From Anaeramoeba flamelloides (Eukaryota; Metamonada; Anaeramoebidae), in the NCBI GenBank assembly GCA_027625915.1, contig JANTQA010000018.1:1-64000 (forward strand): a DNA stretch of 64,000 nucleotides, given 5' to 3'. A model generated the notes under the pieces. That model was not told the DNA's origin. It was given only the letters and a program-made list of their open reading frames with translations, and did not search any database. The position numbers and the translations under genes were made by a program. Positions within the stretch are counted from its first letter, which is position 1, and the number at the start of each line of letters is the position of its first letter. Shown here piece by piece: positions 11,291 to 23,985 of the stretch.

Positions 11291-12550
11291 AATAGAAACT
11301 TTCATTTTGGACTTTGTTTTATTTGGTGCTTTTTAAGGGACTAATATTTTCAAAAAAATAAAATGAAATCTCGTTGAGATTCGAAATTTTTTTTTTTTTT
11401 CGAATTTGTGTTTCAGCTTATGAAATGGATGAGTTAACCTCATTTAAACAATTCATTAATTTCGAGTCTCTTTTTTGAAATCAAAATTTTGCATATTTCC
11501 AATATAAAACTAAAAAATGTAACCTATTATTTTTATTAACAATTAAGTCAATTCCTGAAAATGGAAGAATGTTTTTTTAGTTTTATCATGGAAAGTATTG
11601 ATTTTGAAACCAAATTTTTTATTTTTAAACTATTTTTAATTCTTGAACTTTCAAGTCAAATCTCAACAAAAAAAAATTAAAAGAGGTGCAAGCGATTAAA
11701 CAACTCTAAATTTGATAGAATTTTAACCAAAATTTATCAAAGAAATTCAGATCTAATTCAGTAATTTTTTTTTAATCTTTAAGGTTTTCATAAATTTGTT
11801 TTCTTATTTTCAAAAAATTGATAAAAAATAGGAGAAAAATTTTCAAATTTGAAAAATTTTTTTTACAAATCCTTTGGCCTTGCTTACTGGAATCTTCATT
11901 ACAATTCAAATCATTTTTGGAAGAAAAAATTGATTTGGAATTTTGTGGATAAAATTACCAAATTCCAAAATATCTTGAAGAAAATTTTCTTTGAAAAAAT
12001 CATGTTTCAAATTAAAATAAAAAAAAAATTATTAGTAAAAGTTTTAAATTGTTTGTAAATATTAATGGTGAAATCCATCCTTAATAAAATACTACTATCA
12101 TTTGACAATATGTTTTAGGAAAACATTTTTTTTATTTAAGCTAAAGAATTACCACAAAAAAGAACAAAAATCTTTAGATTAATATTTATGATAATACAGA
12201 TCATTTATGATGTAATAATGATGAAAATTGTATTAAAAGGGGTAAAAAAATTTATATGAATGTTAGAAATAAAATCAATTTGATAATTTTCAATAGCATA
12301 AAAAATGGTAAAAAAATTAGATCTCATTTTGAAAAAAAAAAATTTTCTTTTCAGTGTTTCTGAGTAGATCAGAATTTTTTGGCACTTCACAGAAAGAAAA
12401 TTCGAAAGTATTAAATATCACCAATAACATATTTTAAAATTTTGCCCTGTTGTTGTGAAGGGCTGATCCCTTAAACAAGAATTTTTTTTTCTAAAATTGG
12501 ATTTTAAGGGAAACGGAAATTTCAATTCATAATTTTCAAAAAAACCCATA
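11290..12550. other. AT-rich DNA, no gene seen
   Basis: Short open frames near 11849-12058 and 12205-12390 are dominated by Lys, Phe and Ile and look like chance frames. No recognised motif. Confidence 0.45.
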
Positions 12551-12555
12551 ATTAG

Positions 12556-12780
12556 TTTTTAAATTACTTCCAACCTATTAGTCTTGCCTGACAGAAATAG
12601 AAAGGAAGAAACCAAGTTAATAATAGGGCTTTTAAAATTCTCTTATACAATCCAAACAAAGTTGTTGATCGATCAGCTAAGAACCAAAGGAACCAAAGGA
12701 ACCAAAGGAACCAAAGGAACCAAAGGAACCAAAGGAACCAAAGGAACCAAAACCAAAAAAATTAAGAGAAAACCCCAATT
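12556..12780. mobile_element. Inverted fragment of the TTAA-GGTTTACA family with a 9-bp minisatellite
   Basis: Reverse complement of the segment at about 11040-11210: cttatacaatccaaa, gatcgatcagctaagaacc, then seven or more tandem copies of aaccaaagg at about 12679-12756. The array reads as a Gly-Thr-Lys repeat in one frame, but no gene is supported. Confidence 0.65.
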
Positions 12781-12789
12781 CCTTTGTAA

Positions 12790-13740
12790 GAGTTCTGCTG
12801 ATTTGTTAAAACAATGCAACAATACAAGTAACTCAACGTGTCAAAACTCATAAACAATGTGATCTTGTAAAGTTTAAGTTGTTTATTGAGAGTGTCCGAA
12901 ACGGTCTTCTTTTTTTTTTTATACAAGAAACTGTTGGTTATTTTTCCTTTTCATTTTTATGTTTCTTAACAAAGGTGTTCGAGTCCAGGTGTCTCTAAAT
13001 TTCTTGTTCATTTTTCATTAAAGAATACACACAAAATGTTTTTTTGATCCAAATCGTATCAGATTTTGATGATCCTGACTTCAGATTTTACATGAGAACG
13101 ACGGAATTATCTTGAAACTATTTGGTAAATCCGAAACGAAGTCGTTAATTGAAGACCTTAGTAAAATAAAAGTTTTTGATGTTTTATTTGAAAAAAAATT
13201 TATGAAGAACCTTGAACAGTAGTGAAGCAAGCTACTTGTGAATAAACTATCATCTTCTTCAATTTCAGTGGGGTGTTATAGTGTTGTTACTCACATAATT
13301 TAATTATCCTGTCTAAAAAACCCAATCAAGACACACATTCAGAGGAGAAAAGCAAAGAAGGTAATTTTCCGATTTTTTCTGGAAACTTGAAAGCACTTAA
13401 TTCCCCAAACCACTGGGGTAGGTTGCTTGAACAATGATTTTTAGTGGGTCACACACGCAATTGTAAGTGGTTTTTTTGGATTTTTTGGGGATTGAAATTC
13501 TGTTTTTTTTTTGCTCCAGCTTTTACTCATATAGTTCTCATGGAATGTTTACAAAAAGAAAAAGCTTTGGTTCATAACCAAAAAAGATCTTTTCTCCTTT
13601 GTCACAAAAAAAAACAAAAAGTGGTGAGTGGGCCTTGTAGTTTGAAGGAGAAGACAAAAAATTATTGACAATAAAAACCCAAGTTGATTGTTTCAAGTTT
13701 CAATCAAAGGACTTGATCTAAATAAAGAGTAAAAACAATT
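12790..13740. other. Mixed intergenic DNA
   Basis: Slightly less AT-rich than its surroundings. An open frame at 13444-13668 has no recognised domain and no clear homologue in the window. It is left uncalled. Confidence 0.35.
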
Positions 13741-13741
13741 T

Positions 13742-14097
13742 CCAATTTCTGAGACTTGTTCCAGATTCCTTACTTGACACAACAAATGGCCAGCTGAAAG
13801 ATTTTGAAATACTTCAGGCAAATAATTTCAATCATCGGGTCTCAAACAATTGGTTACATTCTTTATTTTCTTCCTAAAGACTGATTACAAAATTATCTTC
13901 AGGAGATCCTTTCTGTTCAGTATTTCAATCTGAGAGTCTTCAAAACACATCCTTTAAAAGTGGAATTCATGGGGAATGTGCTACAACTTTTTCAGAAAGC
14001 AAATCAAAGGTCTTATTTCACTTGAAGTATTTCAAAATCTTTCAGCTGGCCATTTGTTGTGTCAAGTAAGGAATCTGGAACAAGTCTCAGAAATTGG
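13742..14097. mobile_element. Foldback MITE with about 77-bp terminal inverted repeats
   Basis: The arms 13742-13818 and 14020-14097 are almost perfect reverse complements (CCAATTTCTGAGACTTG at the outer end, ccagctgaaagattttgaa inside). The 200-bp centre has no coding content. The high identity of the arms suggests a fairly recent insertion. Confidence 0.75.
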
Positions 14098-14344
14098 CAG
14101 TTGTTTTTTTCTTTATTTCAATTATTCGAATTATTTCTCAATTTTTCAGTGAGAAAACATTTCACAACCTAGAAAAAGATTGTTTTTTTTTTTGGTTCTG
14201 TCAAGTTTTTGTGGACTATTTGGTGTGTATGTTTGTGGTTTTGCACAATATGAATTTCGCTGTAAATTTTCACTCTCAGGTTTGAAACAGTTTTGGGTTC
14301 TTTGACACAAGAAAATGCTTTGGGGATTATTTTTTCACGACAAG

Positions 14345-14918
14345 AATAGCACAAAAATTGTAGAAGCTTTCAAGACTTTTTCGGACTTTCAGTCTGACAG
14401 TCAGCAAGATTCCAGTCTCATATATTCTTTCCAATTTTTTCAAATTTCAAATACTTGATAAAAACTTTTGTAACCCAAAAAAAGGGATAAAAATAATAAT
14501 TAACAAAAGATAGCATTTTGAATTTAATTGAAATTTATAGTTATCCCAAATAAAAAAATTTTTGTTTACTTTCAAAAACCTGAAAGTGTTTTCAAGAAAA
14601 GTTAAAAGCCAAAATGTCGTTTTAATTGAAAGTTTTTACAAGTTTTAATTGTACAAACTTTTAAATTAAAAGTTATTGGTTTTTGATTTTTTGGATACAT
14701 TTTGAAATTTGGAATACTTTCAAAATAGAAAGTTTTGTCAATTAAAAAAAGGGTCTGCAATTTTTGTTCTATTTTTGCCGTGATAATTTAATATTTTGAG
14801 AATTATGTTTTAATTTAAAAATAAAAAATTTGAAAGAATATATGAGACTGGAATCTTGCAGACAGTCAGACTGAAAGTTCGAAAAAGTCTTGAAAGCTTT
14901 CACAATTTTTGGGCTATT
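14345..14918. mobile_element. Foldback MITE with about 95-bp terminal inverted repeats
   Basis: The arms start AATAGCACAAAAATTG and end CAATTTTTGGGCTATT, and share gctttcaagactttttcg and attccagtctcatatat. The interior has further small palindromes. No coding capacity. It lies only about 250 bases from the neighbouring foldback at 13742-14097. Confidence 0.75.
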
Positions 14919-15066
14919 ATTGTCAAGAATTATTTTGTATTTTTTTTCATTTTTCAATTTTTTTTTATAATTTTTTTTCAAGAACCAGAAATTCTTTTTC
15001 TTTTTTTTGAAAAATCCAATTAGTTAATCATGGATCAAAACAAAGAATCACAGAAATCACAGAAAC

Positions 15067-17126
15067 TTGTACAATAAAAAAAATGAACTTCGTAAAAGGA
15101 TCAAAATACGTGAACAAATGGAGGAAAGAAGAAAGAAGCTTGAAAATGAACGTGACGAAATGAAAGCAAAAACAACCATACTTGAAAATGAACGTGACGA
15201 AATGAAAAAGAAACTTGACGAAATGAAAAAGGGACGTGATGATATGATCCAGGTACGTAATAAAATGCAAGCAAAAAGTGAGGAAATGCAAGAGAAGCGT
15301 GACGAAATGCAAGAGAAACTTAATGAATTTTACAAGGAATTTGAGAAATTAGAATCTGAAATTGATGGGCTAAAGCAAAAAGAAAAATTAACGAAAGAAG
15401 AAGAAAAGGTTTTGAAGAACAAGAAATCAGATTTCAAGAGATTGAATAGGAAAATTGAAAGAAAAAAAAAACCAGATTGAAGAACAAAAACAAGAGATCA
15501 AAGAGTAAGAACAACAAATAGATAAACAAGGTGAACGGATCAAAGAGCAAAACCAACTAATAAAAGAACAAACCCAACTAATTAAAGAACAAAATCAACA
15601 AATAGATAAACAAGATGAAAAAATAGACAAACAAAACCAACTAATTAAAGAGCAAAATCTACAAAGAGACAAACAAAATGAACTTATCAAAGAACAAAAC
15701 AACAGGATCGATAAACAATTTGAAAGAGTTAATCTGAACTCACTTACAAAAAAAGCCAAAGGTCTCTCAATTGGAAAAGTAACGAAAAACCAACAAGAAC
15801 ACAAAACTCAAGGTAACTTGCTCATATATATATATAAAAACCTTTTCTTTTCTTTTCTTTTTTTTAATTGTAATTGGATTTCTCATTCTTTCTTTAAAAT
15901 TTATTTTTAAAAAACAATAAAAAAAAAAAAAAATAAAAAACAATTAAAAACAATTAAGGAAAAAGTTAAAGTCTTTCTGTTATGTTCACAAAAAGAATCT
16001 GCTTTCTCAACTTGCAAATTATTTTTCAAAACTCTTTGGGTTAACAAATCTTGAAAAGAAGAACTTATTTGCTCAAGGAAGATGGAAATTTCAAGAACAA
16101 ATTGAAAATCAACAAAAGAAAACTAATGAACAACTTTCTTCTCAAACAACAAATCCTCTCCTCCAAACAAGTTTTGATAATTTAACTTCTTGTTTATTCT
16201 CACATTCAAAAACTTATCTGAAGAAACGAGACCAATTTTCAAAACTTTTCACAATAATAATGAGATGAAACTGATTTTTTTATGCGGTGCAAGTGGTGTT
16301 GAAAAGATCTGGACACTTATTGATTTTGCTTTTCAAAACTATTCTCTCTTTTTTAACTTTACTGTACATAAAGTAGGAATCTATAAAGATCCTAATATGA
16401 AAATCTTGGTTGATGATATTGAAGATATTTATTCTGGTTTAAAATTGACTGAAATTAGATCTTGGCACAATACAAAATTAAAATTAGCTCGTGAAAGAGT
16501 TGAAACTGATATATTTGCAAGACTACTAGCTCTAATTCTAATTTTATTCAAAGAAGAAGAAGAAGAAGAAGAAGAAGAAGAAGAAGAAGAAAAAGAAAAA
16601 GAAATAAAAAATGATCATTGGTTATTAATTGGCAGTAGGTTTTATACCAAGACGATTGGTTATTGGGAAAATTATTATGATAATTATTTGACAACTGATT
16701 TTAAATTATTATTTAGAAATCATTTAGATCAATCAAATTATCCAAAATTTTGAAAAGGTTTTGATGAATGGGAAGGAATTGAAAATTGTGGAGGATGTTT
16801 ACGACTTGTTTTCTGTATTCCAACAATTACTAAACCAATAAAAAAGATCATAAATATTGAAAAAATGAAAATTAAAAAGGAAAAAAATGTACCAAGATCA
16901 ATATAATTCAGGAATTCATTTTAAATACCATGAATCAATTTGTCATATTAATGAAGAAGATATTATTATTATTATAACTTTGGATAATTGGGAATGCTTT
17001 TTTGGGAATGATACATTATCTCAAGAGCTCAAAACAATAATAAAAACTGTCGTTTTAGAAAAAAAATTGAAAAAATCAAAAACCAAAAAAATAACAGAGG
17101 ATGAAAATTTGAATAAAAAAAAATAA
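15067..17126 (+). pseudogene. Coiled-coil plus P-loop-like gene remnant
   Basis: The first part (15067-15480) is a charged coiled coil with repeated ERDEMK units. A second frame (about 15480-15830) holds tandem heptad-like KEQNQLIKEQ / IDKQ units. After an AT-rich gap, 15985-16185 and then 16190-16753 encode a globular part with LIFLCGASGV followed by EKIWTLIDFA. This resembles a Walker A loop of a P-loop NTPase, but the usual Gly-Lys-Thr end is not conserved. A (GAA)n run (16553-16592) inserts Glu residues. Coding-like sequence continues past a stop at 16753 (about 16755-16885) and in another frame to 17126. The repeated frame changes suggest decay; introns could explain some gaps. Function unknown. 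Confidence 0.5.
16553..16592. repeat. (GAA)n microsatellite in coding-like sequence
   Basis: Thirteen or so consecutive gaa triplets, then a few aaagaa units. In the surrounding frame it encodes a poly-glutamate tract. Confidence 0.85.
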
Positions 17127-17219
17127 TAATAAAATCGAAGAATCAGATGATTAAAGAACAATTATTTTAATTTAAAGTAAAATGAAACTTGTTTCAGATT
17201 TAAGGAGAAAAGTATTTAA

Positions 17220-18515
17220 GGGAGTAAGTACATTTTACCAATTTTGAGTGCCACAGTTTCTGTGATTTCTGTGATTTCTGTGATTTCTGTGATTTCTGTG
17301 ATTTCTGTGATTTCTGTGATTTCTGTGATTTCTGTGATTTCTGTGATTTCTGTGATTTCCGAGAAACTGAAAGATTAAAATCATTTCTTTAGATAAATAG
17401 GTTCAGGTTTTCAGAAAAGGTCAATGTCAGCTATCCTAGTATAATATACTAACAAATCAAGTAAAAAATGACAAAAAAAAAAAAAAAAATATTTATTTCG
17501 TGAACTTATTTGTAAAATTTGATACAATTTCTTCTTCTTTACTCAGTTTTATTTTTAATTCTCCCTTTTGAAAAGAAAAACTTTAATTTAAAAAATTTTC
17601 GAAAAACCAATTACTTTCTATTTCAATAAAATTTTACAAAACCAATGTGAATTCCAATTTTCATTTAATTCACCTAATGTATATTTAGTTCAAAAAAACA
17701 TGATACTTTTAAATGCCTCTTCAGAAAAATTAGATTTATTGAATGTATTTGTTTGATTAAAAATTATTGATTTTGTAAACAATTCACAAAAACCCAAAAT
17801 GATTTTTAACATTGTTTGAAATTGTTTACTCCTATTTTCTTTTTGATTGAGTTGAATTTTTTGTAATTGTTTTCGGATTTCGATAATTCAATGTTTTTCC
17901 AATAATCTTTGAAAGGGTATTCTCTCTGTTTGGTCTTATTTTGATAATAATATTTGAAAAGAGAATTTTGAAAGCAAATTTAGAAAAAACTGTTTTGGTT
18001 AAAAAATGATAAATAGGAATGTGGCTGGAAATTTCAGGCCATTTCTTGTTTACTCTCATCCAACTTAAGAAGACAAAGAAGAAAAATCTTCTAAAATAGG
18101 CTTTGGTTAAAATTTTTTTTTTCAATTCTTGATTTCAACAAGTTTCTGAAGGGAACATGATCTTTTTTGTTTGGCCTTACAAAAGAAAAGATTTGTTCAA
18201 AATACACACCTTCTCAAGTCTATTTTTTTGGTTTGTTCGATGATTAATTTCGAACCTTCACCATAACACATTTCGAGATTCAAAATCCAAATTTAATAAA
18301 ACCAAACTTTTGAGAATAAAAAAATTGTTCAAAAAAATGAAAAATTTTAGATTCAACTCTGATTTACTTTGGGTTCGCTTTCCTTTTACAAATAGAGTGG
18401 TGAATGACATTTTGGTTTCAAAGTTTCAATATCTCTTGGCACTCAAATTATGATTTTCCAGTAATGCTTCATACAATTAAACTTTTCAAAAATTATAAAA
18501 TGTGCTTACTTATAC
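17220..18515 (-). mobile_element. TTAA-flanked element, GGGAGTAAGTACATTTT family (copy 1)
   Basis: The left end follows TTAA at 17216-17219 with GGGAGTAAGTACATTTT. The decayed right end is near 18500-18515 (aaaatgtgcttactta). The interior is a reversed copy of 59658-60855: 18340-18440 matches 59740-59830, and 17900-18100 matches 60050-60240. The minus frame 17832-18125 (IPIYHFLTKTVFSKFAFKIL) coincides with the conserved interior and may be a remnant of its coding part, but I recognise no transposase motif. Confidence 0.65.
17254..17362. repeat. Perfect 9-bp minisatellite (TTTCTGTGA)n
   Basis: About twelve tandem copies of tttctgtga near the left terminus of the TTAA element. The same 9-mer, degenerate, occurs in both duplicated segments (8900-9110 and 42890-43020). 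Confidence 0.9.
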
Positions 18516-18686
18516 ACAAGTTATTTTCACATATCATAAATATCAATACTTTGTTTGAAAAATGATTTACAGCAGTTCGAAGGCTACCATAAAATTTTAA
18601 ATAAAACACAATTGATTTTTCTATTCTGATTTTCTATTTTCAAAAAATTTGGAAATAAGAGTTATTATTCAAAAAAAAATTTCAAT

Positions 18687-20913
18687 ACACAGGTAGGACG
18701 TAATTGTGTTAAAAGCGTGGGAAAACAACGGAAATTCGCGTTTTTCCCTTTGTTTGGGAGGTTTTGCGTTTAAAACTCGTTGAAAGAGTTTGATTTTCAA
18801 TTTTTTAAACGCCAAAAAATTAATAATCGTTTTTGCGTTTAAATTTTTTGAAAATTATAAAGTTTCAGCACCCAGGAAAAAAAAAATTATTTTTTGAAAA
18901 AAAAATCTTTATTAAAATTGGAAGAAAAAAAAGACTAATTTTCACTTTTATATCAATTCCAAATTAGATCAGATCACATGTTTTTGAATTGGAAAATAAC
19001 ACTACTTTCTCTTAATAATATTTTTTATTGATCACAAAAAATGATCTTTTAAAATTATTGACTTTTAAAAATTTTTTTTACAAAATTACTAAACTTGGAG
19101 AATGTGATCAGTAATTTTTTTATTAGATGATTCTATTTCATCTTATGGGCAAGAAAATAAAAATTAAAAATTTTTTTGTGAATGAATTTAGAGCTAAAAA
19201 ATTTTTTATCTACTAAAATATCACCAGTCTTTATTTCTAAGTGGTAATTTTCTTTCAAATACTGTTTTGTATTTTGTTAAAAAAATAAATTCATTTTTTC
19301 TAATTTACTTTTTACAAAATTTTTTTAAAATGATTATTTTATTGATTTTTTGGCCAAAAATACTGATTTAGAAAGGTAAAACAAAGGTTGTTTGTATCAT
19401 TGTTAAAAAAAATTTCGATAGTACCGTTCTTAACTAATAATTCCTTTCCTTCACTAAGTTTGTTTTAAAAGAATTAAATGTTATTTCTGTAGAACATATA
19501 CTCATTTTATCATAATATTTATTGAATTAATGTGGCTAGGTAAAAGTGATTAAATAATGAAGAGAAAATTTCAACTCAGTAAGGCGTATAGTTCACAGGT
19601 ATGACAATTTTGACAACGCAAAAACTTTAAAAAAACCGCGGCTGACATGCGTTGCGACCGTGTAGAATTGAGAGTTTTTTCGAAAATTCACGTTTAATTT
19701 TGAGATTTCTTTATTTATCTTACTACTCTAAAATTTTTTAATTATTGGAACTGAAAAAAATTAACAAATAAAATATCAAATTAAAATAATTGGATATAAT
19801 AATTTATTTTATTTGACCTGTGACCAAAAATTGAAATAATCCTAAAATTTACAAATAAAATTTATTTTATTGTAATCAAATACCTATCAAAAAAAAAATT
19901 TTTTTTGATCGATCATAAAAAAACAAAAGTAAAAATTAAAAAAAATTAATACTGATTATTTAAAGTAAATTTATCAAAAACATTGATTTAAATCGGCTAA
20001 GTGAATTGTGTATTAATGTTTTCTCTTTTTTGACTGCTAACCCCTTTTTGTGTGGAAGTAAATTATCATTAGGTTTAAATGGGTGAATTTAAAAAAGAAT
20101 ATTTTAATTCTCAAAAAGTTAATTAAAATATCAAAAGATTTATTACCTATGGTATAACATAATTTGATTTTGTACCCACAAGGAAACAGAGAATGATTTT
20201 TTCAAAAAATGTATAAAGTGGTGATTTTGGTTCAAAAAGCAACAAAAATCTTATTTGAAAACAATTTTGGAAAAAGTAAATAATAAAAAATGAAATTATT
20301 TTTTTAACAAAATACAACAACATAGGATTCTCTAGAAAATAACATTTTAGAAAATATTAACGGGTGATAATGTGTTGAGTAGAAAAAATAAATTTTTTCA
20401 AACACGAATCCATCTCCAAAAAATTAGAAATTTAATTGTCTTGGTCAATATTGGGAATATTAATTCACATCATGAAAATAATTACTGATCACATTTTCCA
20501 ATTTAGTAATTTTGTAAAAAAAATTTTTTTAAGGGGATAATTTTTCTTTTTAAAAAAACTTTTTTTTGTGATCAATTAAAAGTATTATGAAGAGAAAAGA
20601 GTGTTATTTTCCAATACAAAAAAAATGTGATCTGATCTAACTTGTAATTGATATAAAAGTGAAAATTGTACTTTTTTTTTCATCTAAATTTAGATTTTTT
20701 TTCTAAAAATAATTTTTTTTTCCTGGGTGCTAAAAGCGTTTTCAATTTTTAAAAGTTTTAAACGCATCATCGGTTTTTAATTTTTTTGCGTTTAAAAAAT
20801 CGAATATCAAACTCTTTTCATGAGTTTTAAACGGAAAACCTCCCACTTAAACGGGAAAACGCGAATTTCCGTTGTTTTCCAACGCTTTTAACGCGATTAC
20901 GTCCTACCTGTGT
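18687..20913. mobile_element. Long-inverted-repeat element, CACAGGTAGGACG termini
   Basis: The left arm (18687-about 19125) and the right arm (about 20480-20913) are reverse complements for about 435 bp. Termini read ACACAGGTAGGACGTAAT and ATTACGTCCTACCTGTGT. The outer 200 bp of each arm is strikingly richer in G+C and CpG than the genome and repeats gcgtttaaa / tttaaacgc, which could be protein-binding sites. The interior is AT-rich without a recognised gene. A second, related terminus set overlaps it (19594-21716). This fits a DNA transposon with long terminal inverted repeats, superfamily unknown. Confidence 0.65.
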
Positions 20914-21716
20914 TAAATCAAAGAATCTGATAAGTTTATTTTTTTTTTTCATCATAATTTAATATTTTTTTTATTTTTACTTTTGGTTTTTACTTTTTGT
21001 TTATTTTTGTGATCGAGATTAAAATTTATGATTTTAATTTTTAATTTACTATTTTTTAACAATTTTTTTACTATTTTTTTATTATTTCAAAATTAAAAAT
21101 AGATTTATAAATAATTTTAAATAAAAAAATTTTCAGTAAAAACTAATTTTTTTATTAAGAGTTTTTCCGATTTTCCGATTTTCCGTTTTTCCGTTTAAAA
21201 GGAAATAATCCACTTTTTTCAAAAAAATCAAGAATTAAAACGCGTTTTTTTCGAAAAAACTCATTAGTCAACGCGGTCGCAACGCGTGACAACCTGGTTT
21301 TTTTTTTAGTTTTTTCGTTTACAAAAACGTCCTACCTGTGTTTATTTTTTGCAGTTCCAATAATTAAAACTTTTTAGATGTAGTAAGATAAATAAAGAAA
21401 TCCCAAAATTAAACGCGAATTTTAGAAAAAACTTTCAATTCTACACGGTCGCAACGCATGTCAACCCCGGTTTTTTTAGAGTTTTTTCGTTGCCAAAATT
21501 GTCATACCTGTGTAATTTTTTTTTCTTCAGCGTTTAAAGCGTTTACAATTTTCAAAAGATTTAAACGCAAAAACGATTTTTAATTTTTTTGCGTTTAAAA
21601 AAACCAAAATTAAACTCTTTCAACGAGTTTTAAACGAAAAAACTTTCCAACAAACCGAAAAACGCGATTTTTCGTTGAATTTACCGAATTTAAACGCTAT
21701 TTCGTCCTACCGGTGT
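19594..21716. mobile_element. Overlapping termini of the same element group
   Basis: A left end CACAGGTATGACAATTTTG at 19594 pairs with a right end at about 21345-21512 over about 165 bp (shared gcgttgcgaccgtgtagaatt). A third right end sits at 21235-21342 (cgcggtcgcaacgcg). A further end of the 18687 type lies at about 21525-21716, ending cgtcctaccggtgt. The ends interlock rather than nest simply, suggesting repeated insertion into, or rearrangement of, one element. Confidence 0.55.
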
Positions 21717-21868
21717 AAATGTTTTTTTTATTTAAAATCAATAAAAATCCTAAAATTACAATATCATGGCTTTCCTTTAATTGAGATTCTATTAAATCGT
21801 TTTTATTGATGAGAGTAGTATATTCTAACCCCCACAGAACATCAAATATGAATAGTCCTTAAAAATCC
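21717..21868 (-). mobile_element. End fragment of the TTAA-GGACTATTCAT family
   Basis: Reading on the minus strand from TTAA near 21865: GGACTATTCATATTTGATG, then the same sequence as 37814-37930. It is cut off by the CACAGG-type terminus at about 21716. Confidence 0.65.
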
Positions 21869-21869
21869 A

Positions 21870-23985
21870 TTAGAAAAAAACTGGATCATTGAATTAAAGT
21901 TAACACTGGTTGAATAAAATAGTATCAGTTTTTAAATAAATCAAGCTGCTTTATTTATGGAAATTAAAAATGGTGCAGCATACCCAATGTTTTTTGGGTG
22001 TGGGTTACTAGGCTTTTATAAGTGGAATAGGGATGTAACTTTTTTGATCATAAATTAAATTCATTTTTTAACTGAAATTTTCAATTTGTTTTGATTTTTT
22101 ACTCAAAGAATTTTATCTAATTTCATTTTTTTCCTAATGGTTAGTGGTTTTAACTCATTGATTTTTTGGAATTTAATTCAATAAGTTGGATAGAATATTA
22201 AAAATTGGAAAAGTTGATCCAACATTAAAAACTTTATTCAACAATTTTTTTATTTTGAAGAAAAGAGTGGTTTTAAGTTGCAAATTACTACATTTAAAAT
22301 TATAATATTTTTCTCAATTAAATATATACGAATGTATTTTGAAAAATCTTGAAATATTTTATAATTATTTTTCCCAAAATGGGTGACTTCAATAAATTCA
22401 CAACCTTTTGAGTATCTGATCTTTAAATTTTTTCAAATAATTTAGAACATTGAATAAAATTTTCATCAAGTTTTACAATTTTTTTTGCAACTAGATATTT
22501 ATTACCTTCGTCTTAACTTTTGGGCTATCTGAATTATACGTTCAGTGGATATTAAAATCCTATGTAATAACTTATAAAAACCTCATATATCGATTCACTC
22601 TAGAAGGATACCCAAAATATAGCAATTTTTGGATTTTTGTAGATTTAGCTTTACAACTTTTATTATTCCAAAACTTTTATGTATCAATTCTAACAAAACA
22701 AGGTAAATTTGAAATAAATTTTAATTTTTGTTTTACAAATTAGTCCTATATGTACCCACTTTATATTCAAGTATATTTATAGATTTGCACTCTACTCAAA
22801 TATACTTTATAATAAAGTAGATAGTAGGTGAAGTAAGACCTTTAGATTCTGAAAATCCAACAAGTTCTCATTTTTGTAAGGACATTTTCTCACTGAATAA
22901 TATTTTCTGAGACTTAAAATCTTTCATTGAGCAGAGTTTATTCAATTCTCCTACATTTTTGATCAGCGAAGACACTTTTTAATTTCAAAAATTTTTTTTT
23001 TTTATAAATTTTCAATTTTTTTTATTCTAGTTTTTTCAAATTTATACAAAATACATTTTTGTGATAAATTGTGTTAAACACACTATTGTTGATCAGGTGT
23101 GATAAAATATTAGCACATTTTTTTTTTTTTTTTTTTTTTTTTTGGGATTTCGTAAAATTTTATCAAAAATTTTTTATCCATACCTAAAATCTTGATAAAA
23201 TGAAATCTTAAATGTATTACTTAGAATTTGATGAATTCCAAATGCAATTTTTCTTTTGATCCAAAATTAAAATATTCAAAAAACTTTTTTTAATTTTCAA
23301 AGTAATTCAAATTTCCACTTAATTTTTTCAAAGTGTCGATTACTTTTAATTGCACAATAAAATAAACAAAAATTTTCATTCAGCTTTCCAAAAAAATTAA
23401 AAAAAAACAAATATATCAGAAATTACCACTGTACACAACATTCAAAAAAGGGAAACAAAATATATAAATAAGATTTAAGACCATTAACCAGTTTCCAGTT
23501 GTCTTTGATCTTTTAAATTAGTTTTTAAAAGTTGAATGAAAATTTTGTTCGATTTATTTGAAAACAAATAGTATTCACAGAAATGTCTGTAAGAAGTTTT
23601 TGGATACAAACACAATCTTTGATTTTCAAGAATATTTTTTAATAAAAATTAATTTTTGTAACAAATTAATAGTATATTTTCTGATTTTGTGGTTTTGGAT
23701 TACTATCAAAAAAAAAAAAAAACAAAATTAATATAATAACAAACTTTTCTGAATTCTGTTGTTCTTTTGAAAAGAAAAATAAAAATTTTAAAATTTTTTG
23801 AGAGATAAAATTTAAATCATATGATAAATCAACAAAATAACATCTCATAACATTTGAAGTTATATCTTCAAATTCTGAAAAGTTAAATATAAAACTAAAA
23901 TACGAACAAATTGATTTTTAAGAAATTTAAAACGAAAGTAAATTTATTTTTTTTAATTTTCTGATTTTTTTTGTTTCTAATTTTC
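21870..23985. other. Intergenic AT-rich DNA with a diverged TTAA-family relative
   Basis: Segment 22500-22850 resembles the interior of 42063-42571 (tagcaatttttggattttt, aacaaaacaaggt, ctttatattcaagtatattta) and holds its own hairpin around 22750-22830. A poly-T run occurs at about 23119-23142. No gene is supported; the frame at 23666-23848 looks like chance. Confidence 0.45.

Noticed and set aside
12584-12853. A frame with a Gly-Thr-Lys repeat
   Set aside because: The repeat is the aaccaaagg minisatellite inside a transposon fragment; no other coding evidence.
12970-13000. B-box promoter-like motif gtgttcgagtcca
   Set aside because: The surrounding sequence does not fold as a tRNA and no A-box is at the right distance.
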